From the NCBI RefSeq assembly GCF_037042905.1, contig NC_087251.1:39242373-39306372 (forward strand): a stretch of DNA of 64,000 nt, read 5' to 3'. This DNA comes from Lytechinus pictus. Lineage: Eukaryota; Echinodermata; Echinoidea; Temnopleuroida; Toxopneustidae. The translations under genes were made by a program, and so were the position numbers. The notes under the pieces are model-generated. The model made no database searches and was not told the DNA's origin. It saw only the letters and a list, made by a program, of their open reading frames with translations. Below are positions 46,401-52,364 of this stretch, one piece after another. Every line of letters starts with the position of its first letter. The stretch's first letter is position 1.

Positions 46401-47840
46401 AGAGGAGGAAGGAGAATGAAAAATGAAGGAAAAGAAGAAGAGGAGGAAGAATGAGAAGATGAAGGGAAAAAAGAAGAAGAAAAGGAGAAGAAGAAGAAGA
46501 ATGAAGATAAAGAAGAAGGGGATTCATATAATTATATTTCAGTTTCCTCTTTGTTTACCACGTGAGACCAATTGTGTTTGATGTTACTTTTAATGAATTA
46601 TTAATATGAATCCATCAAAATGCATTGAAATTAAAAAGTGGATATTACTAAAACAAAAACTTTCTGACTTCATTTTGTAATGTGTTGGGAAAAATCATGA
46701 ACAGAAAAAAGGCACTACCGCGAAAAATAAGAAGGCAAGAATAACGTACCGGCCACGCATATTTTATCGGCAACTTGACGGTTGTTTCTACAGATGGGGT
46801 AGGATCCGTTGATGAGGTTCCCTTGTCGATATCGCCATCGACTGTCGATAATAAAGTGTTCCCGCCCAAGACACCGGATATAACTTCACCAAACACACAT
46901 CGTCCATCGTATGTCGAACGAGGCTGGTAGGTTGTCAAGCAAACACGGAAGGCGACATCGCACTCGTCCATACAGTCTTGAATGCCATCGGTCGATGATG
47001 ATGACGACGATGATAACGATGGTGTATCACAGCATGAACCGTCCGCTAAATCGCCCTTTGGATCGACGTACGAGATCACGTCCAATTCAAAGTGACCATC
47101 TCCAGTCACTGACTTTGAATGAAAATTGTCAATATTCATACAATTGTTTTTGTTTTTAAACATTTTGTTCGGTTAATTACATAAATATATATTTTCATTT
47201 TTATTGCATCGGGGGAATTAAACGATTGCCATTTTAAGATCTGCTCTTGTGATAAGTATTTCAACGTGTAGAACAATGAGCTAATAATCAAACAGAGATT
47301 CCTTATAGCTTTCAAAATTCTTGCTCATTTTCAATAAAAATAATCTAAGGATTTGTATACTTTAAGTAGGCCTAATAATAAATCGATATTTGTGAGAGAA
47401 ACTGAGCACGTGGGGCGGGGTGCGGAAAGATTTGCGTTTAAACGAGGCTCCAAATCTCAAAACAAAATTACAATTAATGGCATTTTTTGCTTGAAAGAAA
47501 ACAAAGTTGTATGTGATTGTTGAAGTTGCCCGTGAACCCCCTTGATTTAAAATGTAAGCTACGAAATCCATCGATTGTGCATTCATTTATTGACAAAATA
47601 CGTTTCGATCATCAAAACACCTTCTTATTCCTAGGGTTATACCCACTGAACTAGAACATGGTTATACCCTTTACGAGTAACGATATGCATGACGGGAAGA
47701 AATAAAGTGTAAAACAGTTGTCACAATGCTACAGAGAATATAAATACAAGAATTTAATGAAATACATACATTACCTTGCAATATATAATTAGTACAGATC
47801 CAACAAATAAGAATATTCCCAATGCTTTATAAAATCCCAT
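21693..47840 (-). CDS. JAG/Ser: Jagged/Serrate-type Notch ligand, complete 25-exon gene
   Basis: Type I membrane ligand for Notch. Exons on the minus strand, in order: 47775-47840, 46750-47112, 45906-45960, 44981-45397, 43997-44057, 41813-41943, 37116-37235, 36427-36540, 35815-35928, 34340-34453, 33366-33412, 32718-32891, 31765-31915, 30295-30459, 29934-30047, 29286-29399, 28412-28525, 27512-27628, 26838-26951, 26149-26262, 25614-25738, 24122-24493, 23359-23490, 22555-22711, 21693-22129. They sum to 4002 nt (1333 residues plus stop), and every junction keeps frame. Domain order is signal peptide, MNNL, DSL, 16 EGF repeats, VWC-like Cys-rich domain, juxtamembrane domain, TM helix, cytoplasmic tail. 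The Cys-rich domain after EGF16 identifies it as Jagged/Serrate rather than Delta. Vertebrate Jagged1 is about 1.2 kb of codons; the extra length here comes mainly from a Ser/Thr/Pro insertion in MNNL. Regulation is not readable apart from weak motifs upstream. Confidence 0.96.
22555..22711 (-). CDS. JAG/Ser: Jagged exon 24: juxtamembrane domain, part 2
   Basis: [20 protein letters not shown] to AAVRFNA. Acceptor TTTTCTTCAG, donor GTGAGT, phase 1. It corresponds to the V-S-A-E-D-I-type segment preceding the TM helix. Confidence 0.86.
22712..23358. other. JAG/Ser: Jagged intron 23
   Basis: Contains the foldback MITE at 23092-23262; otherwise no recognised feature. Confidence 0.7.
23092..23262. 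repeat. 171-bp foldback MITE (TTTCATAAAGCTGTTC family)
   Basis: The ends GACCCGGGGACCGTTTCATA and TATGAAACACCCACCTGGGT are imperfect inverted repeats. The arms continue through AAAGCTGTTC and TTAAGTTAAGAGCGACT and their complements. Confidence 0.85.
23359..23490 (-). CDS. JAG/Ser: Jagged exon 23: juxtamembrane domain, part 1
   Basis: [17 protein letters not shown] and a V-F-I-M-C strand. The alternation fits the ferredoxin-like/SEA-like fold expected next to the membrane in Jagged. 44 codons, phase 0 both ends. Confidence 0.88.
24122..24493 (-). CDS. JAG/Ser: Jagged exon 22: Cys-rich domain, second half
   Basis: [31 protein letters not shown], then a Gly/Ser-rich stretch and [12 protein letters not shown] before GTACTG. 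The F-x-F-N..M segment matches the start of the juxtamembrane domain. The splice acceptor and first codons are duplicated upstream at 24689-24762. Confidence 0.94.
24466..24762. repeat. Direct duplication of the exon-22 splice acceptor separated by (GAT)n
   Basis: A segment of about 75 bp (GCTAGGCATGA..., CCACACCACACCTAACAAGA, ...CAGGTGTGGC) occurs at 24466-24540 and again at 24689-24762. Between them lies a GAT/GGT microsatellite (about 24565-24695). The distal copy keeps a T-rich tract and TTGTTAG but has lost the rest of the exon. Confidence 0.85.
24985..25257. repeat. 273-bp MITE-like inverted-repeat element
   Basis: CCCCCTGGAAAAAACACAGTG pairs imperfectly with CACTGCGTTCTTTCCAGTGGGG. 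The interior is packed with CACAGTGT/TTCACA words. Lies in Jagged intron 21. Confidence 0.75.
25404..25480. repeat. (TA)n microsatellite
   Basis: About 75 bp of nearly pure TA in Jagged intron 21. Confidence 0.95.
25614..25738 (-). CDS. JAG/Ser: Jagged exon 21: Cys-rich (VWC-like) domain, first half
   Basis: [19 protein letters not shown] is the Jagged-specific VWC-like signature, absent from Delta proteins. 125 nt, phase 0 donor GTTTGC. Confidence 0.95.
26149..26262 (-). CDS. JAG/Ser: Jagged exon 20: EGF16
   Basis: 114-nt exon, [16 protein letters not shown] then [12 protein letters not shown]. The donor GTTGGT is weak but is the only one that keeps frame. Confidence 0.93.
26838..26951 (-). 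CDS. JAG/Ser: Jagged exon 19: EGF15
   Basis: 114-nt exon, [16 protein letters not shown] then [12 protein letters not shown]. The D-G-I-N-W-F segment matches the D-G-D-N-W-Y of vertebrate Jagged EGF15. Confidence 0.95.
27512..27628 (-). CDS. JAG/Ser: Jagged exon 18: EGF14
   Basis: 117-nt exon, [16 protein letters not shown] then [12 protein letters not shown]. Donor GTAAGT. Confidence 0.94.
28072..28311. mobile_element. 240-bp hAT-like MITE
   Basis: Termini CAGTGGCGTAACAGG and CCTGTTACGCCCCTG match the CAGGGGCGTA-type ends common in hAT-derived MITEs. A poly-C run lies near the right end. No clean 8-bp duplication is visible. Confidence 0.65.
28412..28525 (-). CDS. JAG/Ser: Jagged exon 17: EGF13
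   Basis: 114-nt exon, [14 protein letters not shown] then [12 protein letters not shown], with the x-C-D-x-x-T-C start seen in Jagged EGF13. Confidence 0.94.
28526..29285. other. JAG/Ser: Jagged intron 16
   Basis: Contains the 94-nt hairpin at 29094-29187 and a GCGCTATATAAA retroposon-like 3' remnant near 28730. Confidence 0.6.
29094..29187. ncRNA. Pre-miRNA-like 94-nt hairpin (or minute foldback)
   Basis: The arms CATGGACCTATCCACGGAGG and CCTCCGTGGATAGGTCCATG pair perfectly for 20 bp, then continue through ATTA, a small bulge and ATTGTTACTG. The loop is about 17-20 nt. It sits in a Jagged intron. Length and loop fit a miRNA precursor, but the near-perfect stem also fits a MITE remnant. No family recognised. 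Confidence 0.4.
29286..29399 (-). CDS. JAG/Ser: Jagged exon 16: EGF12
   Basis: 114-nt exon, [15 protein letters not shown] then [12 protein letters not shown]. Acceptor CTATAAAG, donor GTAGGT. Confidence 0.93.
29934..30047 (-). CDS. JAG/Ser: Jagged exon 15: EGF11
   Basis: 114-nt exon, [16 protein letters not shown] then [12 protein letters not shown]. It has a C-C pair where most family members have D-C or N-D-C. Confidence 0.94.
30295..30459 (-). CDS. JAG/Ser: Jagged exon 14: remainder of EGF10 with long insertion
   Basis: Starts [15 protein letters not shown] and ends [14 protein letters not shown]. The extended EGF10 with a D-S-C-T-V segment and NVCGPHGSC is a hallmark of Jagged. The acceptor ending AACAG at 30460-30461 is used; the next AG downstream would shift frame into a stop. 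Confidence 0.93.
30761..31679. mobile_element. 919-bp Tc1/mariner-like nonautonomous element
   Basis: The terminal repeats TAGTGCGTCCCAGAAAAAAG and the complement of GTTTCCTTTTTTGTGGGACG are flanked by TA on both sides (30759-30760, 31680-31681). No transposase frame is left. A second foldback at 31118-31497 interrupts it. Confidence 0.75.
31118..31497. mobile_element. 380-bp foldback nested in the mariner-like element
   Basis: TACCCCTTTCATAAACCCA and TGGGTTTATGAAAGGGGTA are perfect 19-bp inverted ends, flanked by TGA on both sides, consistent with a 3-bp target duplication (PIF/Harbinger-like, uncertain). The interior repeats ATTATGCGG/CCGCATAAT words. Confidence 0.75.
31765..31915 (-). CDS. 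JAG/Ser: Jagged exon 13: EGF9 and start of EGF10
   Basis: [27 protein letters not shown], then TFCQDSLCQ. Acceptor TTTTTTAG, donor GTAAAT, phase 1. Confidence 0.92.
32718..32891 (-). CDS. JAG/Ser: Jagged exon 12: end of EGF7 and EGF8
   Basis: [19 protein letters not shown] completes EGF7; [16 protein letters not shown] to [11 protein letters not shown] is EGF8. 58 codons, phase 0 both ends, donor GTATAT. Confidence 0.94.
33366..33412 (-). CDS. JAG/Ser: Jagged exon 11: first part of EGF7
   Basis: A 47-nt micro-exon, [16 protein letters not shown], between TATCATTACAG and GTAAGT. It ends in phase 0, so EGF7 is split by an intron. Confidence 0.92.
34340..34453 (-). CDS. JAG/Ser: Jagged exon 10: EGF6
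   Basis: 114-nt exon, [16 protein letters not shown] then [12 protein letters not shown]. Matches the atypical EGF6 of Jagged, which lacks the N-G-G before its third Cys. Confidence 0.95.
34514..35127. repeat. TTAA-flanked foldback MITE, copy 2
   Basis: 614 bp, starts TTAAAGGACAAGTCCACC and ends GGTGGACTTGACCTTTAA, nearly the same length and ends as the copy at 4442-5054. Both arms carry the AATCGGATGTAAAAT segment. Lies in Jagged intron 9. Confidence 0.88.
35490..35767. repeat. 278-bp foldback MITE (GGGCCCCGTCTTAC family)
   Basis: Ends GGGCCCCGTCTTACAAA and TTTGTAAGACGGGGCCC, then TTGATC/GATCAATCGCAACT-type arms with small mismatches to about 54 bp. No coding. Confidence 0.87.
35815..35928 (-). 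CDS. JAG/Ser: Jagged exon 9: EGF5 (calcium-binding type)
   Basis: 114-nt exon, [16 protein letters not shown] then [12 protein letters not shown]. The N-I-D-D-C start is the calcium-binding EGF signature. Confidence 0.95.
36427..36540 (-). CDS. JAG/Ser: Jagged exon 8: EGF4
   Basis: 114-nt phase 1-1 exon encoding [14 protein letters not shown] and [12 protein letters not shown]. Confidence 0.95.
37116..37235 (-). CDS. JAG/Ser: Jagged exon 7: EGF3
   Basis: Starts [17 protein letters not shown] and ends [12 protein letters not shown]. Donor GTATGT is chosen over an overlapping GT two bases earlier because it alone keeps phase 1 with exon 8. Confidence 0.93.
37325..38598 (+). pseudogene. Decayed CR1-like non-LTR retroposon fragment
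   Basis: Conceptual reading shows VDVVYLDL, ...[10 protein letters not shown], ...[18 protein letters not shown] and YADDTK of a reverse transcriptase palm, broken by frameshifts and stops. The longest open piece (37780-38253) is the C-terminal RT region ([27 protein letters not shown]). The 3' tail GGTAAGGTAAGGTA is a short tandem repeat as in CR1/L2 retroposons. It lies antisense in Jagged intron 6. Confidence 0.88.
38609..39148. mobile_element. 540-bp foldback built of 42-bp units, with 10-bp target duplication
   Basis: Left-half units of the form GGTTCGTTGTTCCGAAGG...AACGAAATAA and right-half units that are their reverse complement (GGATTAACGAACCTTCGG...) meet near 38930. Each 42-bp unit itself contains CGAAGGTTCG-type palindromes. 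AGGTAGCTCG is identical on both sides (38599-38608, 39149-39158), directly at the tail of the CR1 fragment. No transposase. Confidence 0.85.
39159..41812. other. JAG/Ser: Remainder of Jagged intron 6
   Basis: Contains the MITE at 39423-39667 and a pyrimidine-rich tract on the plus strand at about 41100-41430. Small ORFs show no domain. Confidence 0.6.
39423..39667. repeat. 245-bp MITE (ACACTCTAAAAATATTGGGT family)
   Basis: ACACTCTAAAAATATTGGGT at the left and ACCCAATATTTTTGCAGTGT at the right are inverted ends of 20 bp with two mismatches. Interior ATTGGGTAAAA/TTTTACCC words repeat. Confidence 0.8.
41813..41943 (-). CDS. JAG/Ser: Jagged exon 6: end of EGF1 and EGF2
   Basis: [13 protein letters not shown] followed by [16 protein letters not shown] and [10 protein letters not shown]. 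This is the compact tandem EGF1-EGF2 layout typical of Notch ligands. Donor GTGAGT, phase 1. Confidence 0.94.
42435..42757. repeat. Inverted repeat with arms of about 105 bp
   Basis: Left arm CTATCTTCC...GATTAACGACCTTACATTTC...ATCATATCACTATAA-type is mirrored by the right arm ending AAATGTAAGGTCGTTAAT. The spacer of about 110 bp contains GTTGTTG repeats. Lies in Jagged intron 5. Confidence 0.75.
43496..43905. repeat. Polypurine tract (about 400 bp)
   Basis: Nearly pure A/G on the plus strand with GAA/GAAG units and a few T. ORFs on the minus strand are low-complexity F/S/L frames. Lies in Jagged intron 5. Confidence 0.9.
43997..44057 (-). CDS. JAG/Ser: Jagged exon 5: first half of EGF1
   Basis: Encodes [20 protein letters not shown], the short first EGF of Jagged (C..GC....G.C). 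Acceptor TTTATGTACAG, donor GTAGGC; continues into exon 6 through a split Arg codon. Confidence 0.93.
44216..44940. repeat. Dispersed GTCGACATA / CTCGTCATGTCGAC repeat cluster
   Basis: Several diverged copies of CTCGTCATGTCGACATACAA and TTATAAGTCGACTTGGCAAG occur in direct and partly inverted order (about 44223, 44390, 44480, 44765, 44850). A GATTTG/AATCAAATCAAATCAA retroposon-like tail lies near 44715. Lies in Jagged intron 4. Confidence 0.6.
44981..45397 (-). CDS. JAG/Ser: Jagged exon 4: MNNL end with Ser/Thr/Pro insertion, and DSL domain
   Basis: After acceptor TTGCTAAAGCAG come about 50 residues rich in Ser, Thr and Pro. These lead into the end of MNNL ([14 protein letters not shown]) and a complete DSL domain: [21 protein letters not shown]-like [12 protein letters not shown], and [11 protein letters not shown]. 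Donor GTGAAT, phase 1. The DSL domain binds Notch EGF11-12 in the family. Confidence 0.95.
45906..45960 (-). CDS. JAG/Ser: Jagged exon 3: MNNL core strand
   Basis: A 55-nt exon between TTACTCTGCAG and GTAAGT encoding [18 protein letters not shown]. It matches the SYTLLVEAWD-type strand that follows the AWP motif in Jagged proteins. Confidence 0.9.
46137..46517. repeat. Polypurine tract (about 380 bp)
   Basis: GAAGAAGAAG and GGAGGAGGAG units on the plus strand in Jagged intron 2. ORFs across it are low-complexity. Confidence 0.9.
46750..47112 (-). CDS. JAG/Ser: Jagged exon 2: MNNL (C2-like) domain
   Basis: Starts [15 protein letters not shown] after acceptor TTCATTCAAAG and ends KYAWP before GTACGT. 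It contains ADGSCCD, the [17 protein letters not shown] segment and CVFGEV...VLGGNT of the Notch-ligand N-terminal domain. A poly-Ser insertion (SLSSSSSSS) sits where vertebrate ligands have a short loop. 121 codons, phase 0 at both ends. Confidence 0.94.
47775..47840 (-). CDS. JAG/Ser: Jagged exon 1: start codon and signal peptide
   Basis: ATG at 47838-47840, 22 codons, donor GTAATG. The peptide has one Lys then a hydrophobic run ([16 protein letters not shown]), a typical signal sequence. It ends in phase 0, matching exon 2. Confidence 0.88.
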
Positions 47841-50140
47841 CTTTTAAATTCTTTACGTCCGTGCTCATGAATGGTGGAGTATTACAGATGCCACATGTAA
47901 ATTTTAATCGGAACCTCGATCACAATTATGTTCAACATGAATTCAATCACTTTCCAGAAATTAATTGAGTTGGTTAAAATATGAATATATATAGTTGCTA
48001 TTCATATACATCCATCGAAATAATATGTCTATATATAAGAAATCATATAATAAAGTAAGTGCCTTGATATTCAGTCCTGATAAGAGAAATTGTTCAAGAT
48101 GGGTCCAACAAAGATCCTCCAAACCCCTTCAGTAATCCAATGACGGATGAAACCAATGAAATAAAAGTATACACCAAAGGACTGGATATTTATACTGGCG
48201 GTCAATAAACACGGCCGCCACGCTGTATGCAGATGAGTGTGAGAATACGTATACAGGTTGTTAATTAGGATTATTATTTAACCCTTGATGTGTTGATAGA
48301 CCTCGCGTGAGTCTGGTAGACCTTGCGTGAGTCGACACGCGAGGGCCATAGCATACGACATAACCACCATTTACACTGACGATTTCCTTTTCTTTAGAAA
48401 TGCTTATTTTAATCGGTTATCTTTATCTGCAGATTAAAAAAATGTCAAAGAATAGAAAGAGTTTTATCATATTATTTAATTGTATTCATGAAATTATGAA
48501 TCTTTTATCAGCTTGATGAAAACAGAACTCCCATTTTAAAATGTTTTACTGATATGATCACGTAAATATCCCTGTATTTAGATTGGTATACATTTTGGTT
48601 TTTTCTGTTTATTGTTGGCCCACTTTTTTATTTCCTTGTTTTGCTTTTTATTGTACTGATTGTCTATATGCTTTTCTTTATTTGTTATGTATTGTCCCTT
48701 TTATCATTTTATTGTATTAAGATGCGCAGGACTTTAAACAGTTTGTGACGAGAATATCTTGCTCTGGGTTAAACCGAATATCGAGGAAGGGGGGGGGGGG
48801 AAGAAGACGGAAAACGAGAAGGAGGAAGGGGATAAGCACATGATCGAGAACAGAAGAAGAAGAGAAAAAAATGAGACGGAAGATGGGGACAAAAATAAAA
48901 AGAAAAACAGAAGGAGGAGAGAAATAAAACGAAAAGGAAGATGATGAAGAAATGTAGAGGATCGAGAAGGAGAAGAGAAATTACGAAGAAAGGAAATGAA
49001 AGGGGAGAAAGAAGGAGAAAATGACGAGGAGAATTATTAATATCTTATATTATTTGATCACTCAACATGAAACAATAGGCTATTGCCCTTCGTATCAACT
49101 TTCGACTTCTCGTGACCGCATACTGATGAAAGAAATACCATCTCACTGTGTAGAGGACCTGTTTCAATTAAAATGAAGCATTAATCATATTAATCAATAA
49201 GACAGCGGCGTTGACCAGAAACCGAGTTCTTCGTTCAAGCTATAGGAATTATGGAAGAAGCATTCGCTTCATTAGTGATGACATTGTTTACTGACGTTAA
49301 TCCCGGGTGATGGGGTATATAGGGAAGGGGATGACCTGGACAAATATCTCCACTTTCCAAGTAAGGAAGGAATTCATATTTGCTTATCAGTAAATAATTG
49401 ATAGGATTGTATAAAATTAAAAATTCTCTCTCAATTTTCCTGTGCCCAATTGAAAGGGATCCAACCCATCGTCGTTGTTGTTGTACCTAAATTATTTGAT
49501 ATATTTCATCCTCGGTGAATTCCTAAGTTTGACTATATTACGAAGCTTAAGTCAACTGCAAATAATATGGTTGTAGAAAGAAAAAAATGACCGGCATTTA
49601 AATATGAGTAACTTAACCCTCGATTTACACAATGCAAACGTGTTTCAAGTATTAGGTAGTGATTTAAACATTCGGCATGCATGTTAGGATGATCCCTACT
49701 CTTTTAAACTTTACCTCTCATAAACCTATTTGAAACATGTACTTTCGCTACAATTTTCTCCTTTTTTGTCATGAAATCATGAATTTCCAGTGATTTTCAT
49801 AAGTGCCCTTGCTACCTATGGCATGAGTCCACGTAAGATACCCATTGTATATGAGTGTCGATCGGTGTTTATGGTTGGGAAGGGGGATTACTGACCAAAA
49901 TTTTGTTCTCTTTGACGGATTTTCTTTTAGTTTATATAGGGATAGGGAGTGAGTGGAGCGAGTGAGCAATAATTTTGACCTTCTTTATACAAAAATCCAG
50001 TTTTGTGATAAATTTGACATGATATATTTAAAAATTGTTAATTATTTAAGAATTTTTCTTTGCTTCCTTTCTTTTCTCCTTTCTTTCTTGGTCGTGATAG
50101 ATTATGGGGTCCAAGGGTGATGCCCGGGGTAGTCTTTACA
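47841..50140. promoter_or_regulatory. Upstream region of Jagged
   Basis: Gene-free flank 5' of the Jagged ATG on the minus strand. A TATATATA word lies at about 47983-47994 (minus direction, roughly 145 bp upstream of ATG). One TGTGAGAA match to the Su(H)/RBPJ consensus lies at 48238-48245. A two-copy GACCTYGCGTGAGTC repeat lies at 48300-48334. A purine-rich tract spans about 48783-49030. None is proven functional, and the transcription start is not located. Confidence 0.3.
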
Positions 50141-50290
50141 TTAAAGGTCAAGTTCACCCCCAGAAAAAGGTTGATAGAATCATAAAAGAAAAATCATATA
50201 AGCATAATGCTGAAAATTTCATCAAAATCGGTTGCAAATAAGAAAGTTATGGCATTTAAAAGTTTCGCTTATTTTTCACAAAACGGTTTT
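50141..50290. repeat. TTAA-starting MITE, truncated copy 3
   Basis: Starts TTAAAGGTCAAGTTCACC and continues through ATCAAAATCGGTTGC and AAGTTTCGCTTATTTTTCAC as in the two complete copies, then stops. Only one arm is present. Confidence 0.8.
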
Positions 50291-50389
50291 ATCTTCATAT
50301 AGTGCTTCTAGACCAAATTTTTTACGCTGAATATGAATATATGAGGTAACCAGGCTGTATCTTGAAAATTAACCCGTAAGGGAGCTTTT

Positions 50390-52035
50390 TTCAAAATGGC
50401 CGCCAAATTTTCAGTTGGCAAAACTTCTATAGTCCCCCTGAAGTGGGTCAGGCTTCGATGTGGCAGCAATTCTTTATATTATAATTATAGCTGAAAGAGG
50501 GAAACCCACTCTTTCCTCTCTAAGTAGTTTCAAGAATATGAAATTGGGTGTTTTATACAGCAGAAGTGCATATTGCCTCAATGGGGGCTAAAAATGGTGA
50601 ATTTTCAAATAATTAGGCAATGCAAAAAGGGGTGGGGTAGTTTGACAGCCGCCCAGAGGGGTAAGCTTCAATGTTCCAGCACCTTTTTTATAGGTAGAGC
50701 AAAGCATATTCTTTCCTCTCTAATACCTCGGTCACATTTGCTCTACGGCTGCCGTACAGCGAGCCGAAAACAGCCGTTTTATTCATTTTTTTCAAACCAC
50801 CAATATCAAACTGGTGCAAACAAATGTTAAAATGGCTGTTTTCGACTTGCCGTACCGCGGCCGCCGTATAGAGCAAATATGACCGAGGTATATATTAGTG
50901 GTTAGGCAGCAAAAGTGGCAGAAGATCAAAGATGCCTTTTTACCTCAATGGGCAAAGCAAAGCAAAGCCTACCCTTTCCTCTCCAAGTGGTTTCAAAGGA
51001 GTAAAAAAGACAGAACTATAATCAGAAATGACTTTTTTACCTCAATGGGGGCTCCAAAATGGTGAATTTTCCAATAAATAGGCAATAATACATAGAGGGT
51101 GATTTTGATAGCCCCCAGAAGGGGGTAGGTTTTAATTTGCCAACACTTCTTTAGATGTATCCGATAGACCAAAGCCTATTCTTTCCTATCTAAGTGGTTT
51201 CAAGGCAGTAAAAGTGGCAGAACAATATATCAGAGACGCCTTTTTGCCTCAATGAGGGCTCCAAAATAGTGATTTTCCAATACATAGGCAAATACCGAAA
51301 ATTGGTGGGGTAACTTCTACAGCTGCCTGAAGGGGATAGGCTTCGATTTGCCAACACGTCTTTATATAGCTGATAGAACAAAGCCTACTCTTTCTTCTCC
51401 AAGTCATTGCAAGAAGATAAAATTGGCTGTACGATATAGTAGAAACGCCCTTTTGCCTCAATGGGTGATCCAAAATGGTGAAATTTCTATAAATATACAT
51501 GATATAGAGGGGGGTTGACTTAGACAGCCCCTGAGAGGGCTGGGGTTCGATGTACCAGCACTTATTTATATGTAGCTGGTAGAACACTTTACTCTTTCCT
51601 CTCTAAGTGGTTTCAGATCAATAAAATGGGGTGTACAACAAAGTACAAACGCTTTTTGGCCTCAATGTTGAGTCCAAAATGGTGAATTTTCAAATAAATT
51701 GGCAATAAGCAAAAGGGGGAGGGGTGCTTGTAGGCTTCCATGTGCCACTTCTTTAGATGTAGCTGGTAGAATAAAGCTTTTCCTCTCCACGTGGTTTCAA
51801 AGCAATTAAAGTGGCTGTATTGTTTAGCAGAAATTCCATTTGCCTCAATGGGTGCTCCAAAAAAGTGGTTTTCCCCCCAATAATTAGGCAATATACAACA
51901 ACATGATATAGCCAAGGGCAGGGGGGTTGACTTCGACACCCCCACCCCCTGAGAGAGTTAAGCCTCGATGTGCCAACATTTTTTTTGATGTAGCTGATAC
52001 AGAAAAGCATATTCTTAACCCTCCAAGTGGTTAAA
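50390..52035. repeat. Tandem satellite, about 200-bp period, about eight diverged units
   Basis: Anchor CTTTCCTCTCTAAGTGGTTT or a variant recurs near 50515, 50712, 50975, 51181, 51391, 51595, 51780 and 52010. Each unit also has TGCCTCAATGGG, CCAAAATGGTGAATTTTC, a G-rich stretch and a GATGTGCCAACA-like segment. A 167-bp foldback interrupts unit 2. Overlapping minus-strand ORFs are repeat translations. Confidence 0.88.
50724..50890. repeat. 167-bp foldback inserted in the satellite
   Basis: TACCTCGGTCACATTTGCTC and GAGCAAATATGACCGAGGTA are inverted ends. GGCTGCCGTACAGCGAG and its complement-like CTTGCCGTACCGCGGC continue the arms. Confidence 0.85.
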
Positions 52036-52364
52036 AAGCAGAGATAATTGCGTTTGATTGAAATGGAAAAAAAGAATGAAAAGGTAAATAAAACGCGAGC
52101 TGCAATTTTGGAAAAATTGACCTACAAATAAACCATTTTGAGGACTATTATTGTAGGTTTTCTTGGGTATACTTTCCAATTATACACTCTTTTTAAATTC
52201 AGTTCTCATTTCTTTTGTATTTTTTCCACTTATTTTACATCATTTACTGAGATAATTTTCAAAAATTTTATAAAAACAAATGTAGGCCTACAATTTCGGT
52301 AACAAGTTACTATCAGTCAATCAAATTGAATATCAGTAGCCCATGCAGTAGCTTTTAACTGTCA

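Noticed and set aside
46129..46527. 132-residue minus-strand ORF
   Set aside because: Low-complexity reading of a GAA/GGA tract.
24077..47163. Separate small EGF-domain genes on the minus strand
   Set aside because: All EGF fragments lie on one strand in Jagged order, with compatible splice phases, and form one 4002-nt reading frame.
21693..47840. Delta or Notch receptor instead of Jagged
   Set aside because: A DSL domain excludes the receptor; 16 EGFs, the extended EGF10 and the VWC-like Cys-rich domain exclude Delta.
51190..52010. Overlapping minus-strand ORFs of 62-112 residues
   Set aside because: They are frames of the 200-bp satellite.
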